A DNA stretch of 24,926 nt, taken from assembly GCA_018398765.1 (NCBI GenBank), contig JAHBMJ010000077.1, forward strand, positions 17,501-42,426, read 5' to 3'. Shown piece after piece: positions 20,709 to 24,926 of the stretch. Positions within the stretch are counted from its first letter, which is position 1. Each line of letters opens with the position of its first letter. This stretch comes from Chromera velia. Lineage: Eukaryota > Sar > Chromeraceae. The notes below the pieces were generated by a model. That model saw only the letters and a list, made by a program, of their open reading frames with translations. It was not told where the DNA came from and searched no databases. A program made the position numbers and the translations under genes.

Positions 20709-21153
20709 CTGAAACCGTTCCACTCATTCCCGTCAGGAATCTCCTCCGAATCTGATGATCCGCAGAATCCCGCAGAATTTAACAGGGTGCAAAGGGAAAA
20801 AGGACATATCTATCTGCGGTCTGAAGCTGAAGAACGGAGAATTTCTCCGTCGTCAACAGGACCTGGTTGAAGCCGAAAAATTCCCACCCGCACTCTTTCT
20901 CTACTCTGCCCAAATCCCACACTAGAAGTCCAAATGCGCAGAGCAGCGACCACCCTCAAAGAATAAAGCCGGTCCAAGCGGTCTTCCCACGAGCCTGTGA
21001 GAGGGGGCAAAAGGACATGCGTAAGTCAACGCTGCATTTGGGATTGTGGGAAAGTGCATAGATTACAGAGCTGATGGAGCAGTTTGCAACCTGCAAGAGA
21101 GGGAATGTAGAGAGAGAGAGAGAGAGAGAGAGAGCAAACGACAGCACAGAGGG
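20709..21153. promoter_or_regulatory. Flank between two divergent genes
   Basis: This 445-bp region separates the secreted-protein gene (minus) from the multi-exon gene (plus). The part next to 20709 probably holds the first exon of the minus-strand gene; one candidate ATG on the minus strand is near 20808, in GATATGTCC, but the donor after it (GTTAAA) is weak. A (GA)n run lies at 21109-21134, about 20 bp before the plus-strand ATG. No TATA motif is seen. Confidence 0.35.
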
Positions 21154-22259
21154 ATGGCAGAGGCTGTAGCAGTAGTTCGCAAAGAGGGATTCAGGGGAGG
21201 TCATGGTGTGATTCAGTTTCAGCGGAGATTCACGTCAACACCTGTCTCTTCGGACGGACCTGTCGAAAGTGTCACTCGCACAAAGGAACATTCCTTCATC
21301 AAGGGATCACTGCAGACACCTGGAGGTGAGGGAGATGACGCACTCTTGCTGATGCTCATGTATGCTTTGCAAAATGAATCCTCCCCATTGACTGCAGCGT
21401 CTCCCGAAGGACGTCTGAAAGTGACTTTCTTCCACTGTTCCCACTTCAAATTCTCCCTTTCCTGTGCCCCCCCCGTCATCATGAGACCCATGCAGCCTCA
21501 GACACTTCAGCCTCCGATGTTCAGTTCCCCCACGACATCCCCTTCGTGAAGGAAGACGATCTGCGCTTTCGTCTCGATTTTCGAGACTTCTCTTTTCGGG
21601 AAAGGGAAGGTATAGATCAAGGGTGTTTTTTTTTTTTCGTGGAGGCATCGAACTTTGCCCCCTTCCTCTTCAAGTCCCTTCAAGTCTTCGAGTGTCAGTT
21701 GCCAGAGTACACGCTTGACTCCGAGATCCACACCGTTTTGTCTTGCTGGAATGTGTGGAGACTCGTCAACGCAAGTACTCTGCCTGCTGACGTGCGAACA
21801 ACTGTGGCATTGCCCTCATACTCCGTGTCATCTCCTTTCCTGGAGATTCCACCACTGAAGAATGCAACCCCCAACAAAGCCCGACACATCGTCGTCACTG
21901 TTGGAGTGTTCAGGTCCCTCCTGGGAACACTTGCATGACCTCTTCGCAGGAAGGCTCTTGTTGGCTGGGTGGAGCCTGTACTCTGTTCGATTTGCAACAC
22001 ATCTGCCTCATGCGTACACAGATCGTATTTACTCTGCATCGGGGACGGAAACCGGGAATGGGGCCAGCCAACCTCCTTTTCCATCCTGCCAGGGTCCGGA
22101 ACATTCGATCAAGTTTGTGTTTTGTCAATTTCTCTGAGCTTCTCTGACAGGAAAACCCTTGAGAGCGTACATATCCAATTTAACGACATTTCTGGTTGCA
22201 ACGCTGCATGCTGTGTTGGGGGGCTCGTACAAAATACCTTATGCAACGGCGTTGCATAA
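21154..22259 (+). CDS. Multi-exon gene of unknown product (tentative model)
   Basis: Three open stretches in two frames can be joined. ATG 21154 to 21420, then an intron 21421-21524 (GTGACT...GTTCAG, pyrimidine-rich), then 21525-21913, then a very short intron 21914-21949 (GTCCCT...TCGCAG), then 21950-22259. This gives about 321 residues. Two further GT-AG pairs, 21326-21397 (72 bp) and 21610-21684 (75 bp), keep frame whether or not they are removed. Residue use is balanced (for example FPHDIPFVKEDDLRFRLDFR and FSILPGSGTFDQVCVLSISL), unlike the simple-sequence shadows elsewhere, which is the main support. No domain is recognised. The frame ends on a TAA that is the last three bases of the palindrome in the neighbouring mobile element, so the true 3' end may have been altered by that insertion or may use another splice such as the acceptor at 22150. 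Confidence 0.4.
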
Positions 22260-22486
22260 GAGGGCTGGAGGGGGGGGGGTCTTATGCAGAGGTGATCCCT
22301 CTGGGCGCCGCCGCATTCTAGCATCCATTACATACGCGCCGCCGCCTTATGCAACCAGCAAATTGATGGCTTTGGGGGGGGGGNNNNNNNNNNNNNNNNN
22401 NNNNNNNNNNNNNNNNNNNNNNNNNNGGGGGGGGGGGGGGGTTATGCAACGCCGTTGCATAAAGTATTTTGTACGTACGAGTCCCC
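22218..22486. mobile_element. MITE-like element with palindromic TTATGCAACG terminal inverted repeats
   Basis: Left arm 22218-22259 and right arm 22442-22486 are inverted copies. Read inward, both begin with Gs and CTCGTAC, then AAAATAC and a palindrome made of TTATGCAACG, one central base and CGTTGCATAA. The right arm has an extra GTAC and a one-base change. The word TTATGCA recurs inside near 22282 and 22347. The interior holds a CGCCGCCG patch and no coding frame, and is interrupted by a run of Gs and the N gap. Target duplications are not clear. The structure fits a small nonautonomous DNA transposon; the family is unknown to me. Confidence 0.7.
22374..22441. other. Assembly gap of 43 N flanked by poly-G
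   Basis: Ten Gs (22374-22383) lead into 43 unknown bases (22384-22426), which are followed by fifteen Gs (22427-22441). The gap is therefore most likely an unresolved G homopolymer or G-rich repeat. The listed gap size may not be the real length, so coordinates across it should be treated as nominal. Confidence 0.95.
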
Positions 22487-22814
22487 TTGTTTTGCGTGCA
22501 TGCGCTTAATTTGAATTAATTGCCGCCATTTGTGGCGGCGCGCGCGCGCGCAAGGCGCGGCGCCCGCGAAGCATGCAGGGCCGGTCGATCGGACCGACGA
22601 CTTCTGACATCTTCTGACAGTTTCAATGACTCCATAGCTCTAGCTCCACCACTTTCCCGGATGGTCTTCATGATTCTTCACCATCCATCAAATTTGTGAA
22701 GCAACTGCCAGAGCAAGGTCTTACTGATCAAGTCAAGTCACTGCATGCTCAGAAATTATTCGCGCAAACGACCGAGGCAAGGGCTCCCTTTTCCGTCTCG
22801 TTCCAAAGTCCAAA
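22487..22814. other. 5' flank of the TPR-DUF4470 gene with CG-alternating patch
   Basis: A run of alternating G and C lies at about 22537-22552, followed by a GC-rich patch with GCATGC at about 22571 and the near-palindrome GGTCGATCGGACC at about 22582. The rest is balanced sequence leading to the ATG at 22815. The same trio of features (CG alternation, GCATGC and a CGATCGG-like word) occurs near 5455-5532. Confidence 0.4.
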
Positions 22815-24752
22815 ATGGCTGAAAAGAGTGGGGCGACAGAGGCTCTGAAGGAGAGTGGGACTCAGAAATACACGGGAGGTGACTTGTTTGGTGCTTTGGG
22901 GGACTACCTCTCGGCCTTGGAAGCTGTTGAGAGTTCTGTTCACAAAGAGGAGAAATCCGAAGCCAACAGAAAACTCCGTCTCGTTTTGCGATCGAATGTT
23001 TCTGCTGTTCTATATGAGCTGGGTTTGTATGAAGAGGCCCTTGCCCATTCCCAGAGAGTGCTCGACAGTGTCTCTGAAGAAAAGGAGCTGTCCCAAGACC
23101 TCCAGGGGCTTAGAGAGAAAAACTCAAAACGAGTAGAAAAAATTCAGAAAATGCTCACACCTGGTGCAGCAACAGGTGTCATGTCTGCTTCCCTGTCTCG
23201 CGAGTTAGTGAGAAGACTACCTCGCTACCGCCCCGCCCGTCTGAATCAGGGGCTCGAAGTTTTCATCGGGCATGAAGCAGCTTCGTCTGCCTTTCGCCTG
23301 ACTCGAGACGAGGATGCCGTTGAATCGTTTCTTGACTCGACGACAGAAGGAGACGGCAAGGTTCTCTCTGTCAATGAGGCAAGGAAACTGGTTGTCGACA
23401 TTTTTGATGAGAAGTCCGACACCAAAAAAGGAGACGATAGGACGTTCTCGGTCTTCTTCGGTGGGTGCGGAGACTCCAGACACTTCATGCTGACCATCAT
23501 TGACCTCATGCAGCAGATCAGCCGTCGCGGTCCTGATGCGCAGAGCGCCTACACCTTCAACTTTGTCCTCAACGACATCCACCCTGTCCTTATCACCCGT
23601 CTCCTCCTCATCATCAAGCTCTCACAGGACATCGTCAACTCCGAGACGACGCTCGCAGACTTGCAGGAGGCCTCAGCGAGTCCAGCGAAGGATTCTGCCA
23701 CCTGTGCGCAGTTTCTCTTTGCAAGTACGCTCATTCCCCCCCGCATTTACGACGACGTCTTCCTGCCTTTGGTTGCTGATGCAATCGCTGTTGCAGAGGG
23801 GCAGCTTGCTCTCGCCTCTCCTTCAGATTCAGAACCCTGCTGGCGTGCGTCAATCTACGGGATCTCCGTCGACGCTCAGACACTGAGGGCAGTTCTCGCA
23901 AAGCTGCGTGACTGGCAGGCAGGTGTAGGCAGCGTGAGCAGCAAGGCAGCCCGCAAGGGATGGTTGGTTGACAGGGCGATGCCCGATGCTGCTATCGATC
24001 AGAACCACAAAAGGCAGGTTCTCGAGGGTGACAATCCCCAGGTGCGGCAAATGCGTGAGGAGAAGATAGAGCAGGAGAAGGCCGACCTCACTCGGCACAT
24101 CACGAGCCTCTCCGAAGAGGATTTCAAGGCGCATTTCGAGAACCCCATGTTCAAGACGATGATCACGACCTTGGCCGCACAAGAGAGTGTGGCGATGGAC
24201 ACATATGAATCCATGCCGCTTGAAGAGCAGAAAGCCTTTGTTCTAAAGGTCATGCTGCCTCTCTCGGCACACAAGGTCGACAACCAGATTGATCAAGAGG
24301 GTCCCCCCGAGTTGAGAATCCTTGCGTCGACGGACAACGGTCGCAACTGTGTGGCATGCGTGTGTGCACTGGAGAGGTATTTCGTGTGGGTCAAGCAGTA
24401 CTTGCTGCCTCCGGATGTGGTGGTGGCGGTGCTGGGGGAGCTGGAGCCTGCGGGTGCGGCTGCAAGGGGGGAAGGGGAAGGAGTGGGGCGTCAGTTAGCC
24501 GTGGGGAGTCGGTGGACGGAGACGCTCCTTGAGTCGGGGGATTCTACCGACAGGTTTCCTAAATTTACCGCCTTCACTCAGAAGTGCGTGCAGAAATGCA
24601 GGTCCGTGCGCAATTCGTATTTCTGTGAAACGCGCAGAGAGAGAATTCAGAGCCCTTTTCTTTTGCCGGCACCCACTGAAAGCAGACAGGCCGCATGGGC
24701 AGAGAAAAACAGGCAGGTTGGCAGGCAAAGTGAAGGGATGCTTCCTTCTTGA
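22815..24752 (+). CDS. TPR plus DUF4470 domain protein, 3' end uncertain
   Basis: ATG at 22815 in the favourable context AAAATGG opens a 645-codon frame. Residues about 3-38 and 54-88 form helical pairs like tetratricopeptide repeats (ALKESGTQKYTGGDLFGALG; NVSAVLYELGLYEEALAHSQ). Residues about 185-290 match DUF4470, with FSVFFGGCGDSRHFMLTIID and YTFNFVLNDIHPVLITRLLL; the GCGD...R and LNDIHP...R blocks are typical. A charged helical region follows (about 400-480), then a folded-looking part to about residue 545. DUF4470 is known from the dynein assembly factor DNAAF3 and from many fungal and algal proteins, often beside MYND fingers; TPRs suggest a protein-binding or chaperone-adaptor role, which is inference. 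The last 50-60 residues read like intron: donors GTGCGT (24583) and CAG-GTCCGT (24602) are good, so the gene probably continues past the window. Confidence 0.85.
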   Translation: MAEKSGATEALKESGTQKYTGGDLFGALGDYLSALEAVESSVHKEEKSEANRKLRLVLRSNVSAVLYELGLYEEALAHSQRVLDSVSEEKELSQDLQGLREKNSKRVEKIQKMLTPGAATGVMSASLSRELVRRLPRYRPARLNQGLEVFIGHEAASSAFRLTRDEDAVESFLDSTTEGDGKVLSVNEARKLVVDIFDEKSDTKKGDDRTFSVFFGGCGDSRHFMLTIIDLMQQISRRGPDAQSAYTFNFVLNDIHPVLITRLLLIIKLSQDIVNSETTLADLQEASASPAKDSATCAQFLFASTLIPPRIYDDVFLPLVADAIAVAEGQLALASPSDSEPCWRASIYGISVDAQTLRAVLAKLRDWQAGVGSVSSKAARKGWLVDRAMPDAAIDQNHKRQVLEGDNPQVRQMREEKIEQEKADLTRHITSLSEEDFKAHFENPMFKTMITTLAAQESVAMDTYESMPLEEQKAFVLKVMLPLSAHKVDNQIDQEGPPELRILASTDNGRNCVACVCALERYFVWVKQYLLPPDVVVAVLGELEPAGAAARGEGEGVGRQLAVGSRWTETLLESGDSTDRFPKFTAFTQKCVQKCRSVRNSYFCETRRERIQSPFLLPAPTESRQAAWAEKNRQVGRQSEGMLPS

Positions 24753-24926
24753 AATCCAACTAAACGAAATTGCTATCGATAGTCTGTCTGTGGGCGACAG
24801 AGAAGAAAAACGAAGAATGCATGTGAAGTCTCTCTCGGTTCTCAGTTTATCATTCAAAAGACTCGCCTGCTCGTCGGCCTTGTCATTTTCTTGACGGAAA
24901 AGGACACAAAACAGAATCTGTCGGTT
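24753..24926. other. Window end, possible intron or 3' flank of the DUF4470 gene
   Basis: No separate gene is visible. If the donor at 24583 or 24602 is used, this stretch is intron of the upstream gene; otherwise it is its 3' untranslated region. Confidence 0.3.

Noticed and set aside
21695..22084. 129-codon minus-strand open frame opposite the multi-exon gene
   Set aside because: It lacks a plausible start context or splice partners, while the plus strand shows several consistent GT-AG joins and more protein-like segments. It remains a weaker alternative.

Overview
The window looks like nuclear DNA from a eukaryotic alga or other protist. Coding density is low, most genes carry short GT-AG introns with pyrimidine-rich acceptors, there is a scaffolding gap of 43 Ns inside a poly-G run, and there are long tracts of simple sequence. 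There are no operons, no bacterial ribosome-binding-site pattern, no RNA gene and no CRISPR array. The style (CT/AG-rich spacers, serine-rich proteins, small introns) would fit a chromerid alveolate such as Chromera, but that is an impression and not something the sequence proves.

Layout. Bases 1-5,890 hold repeats and AT-rich spacer with no convincing gene. They include a direct duplication of about 225 bp (698-921 and 1501-1728), a 44-bp tandem array (4039-4163), an AT-rich element with imperfect terminal inverted repeats (4591-5069) and a CG-alternating block (about 5490-5576). Bases 5891-8396 carry a two-exon gene for a 792-residue serine-rich protein with one membrane segment near its C-terminus. 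Bases 8397-14090 are a long gene-free block in which one strand switches between pyrimidine-rich and purine-rich, with many tetranucleotide repeats. Bases 14091-14949 are AT-rich spacer.

The best-supported genes are a divergent pair: a DUF1989 (urea-carboxylase-associated / YcgI-like) protein on the minus strand (14950-15828) and a two-exon phytanoyl-CoA-dioxygenase-like Fe(II)/2-oxoglutarate oxygenase on the plus strand (16462-17641). They share a 633-bp promoter region. After more spacer, a second divergent pair follows. On the minus strand (19768-20708) is a probable secreted protein whose signal peptide is joined to the mature part by a 65-bp intron. On the plus strand (about 21154-22259) is a multi-exon gene of unknown product. 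The last exon of the latter runs into a MITE-like element (22218-22486) built on a palindromic TTATGCAACG motif and containing the gap. The window ends with a TPR plus DUF4470 protein (22815-24752) whose 3' end is uncertain and may continue beyond the window.

Function. Only the DUF1989/oxygenase pair suggests joint work. Bacterial DUF1989 proteins act with urea carboxylase in guanidine breakdown, and 2-oxoglutarate oxygenases can release small nitrogen compounds, so a shared role in nitrogen-compound catabolism is possible but inferred. The other genes show no obvious pathway link.
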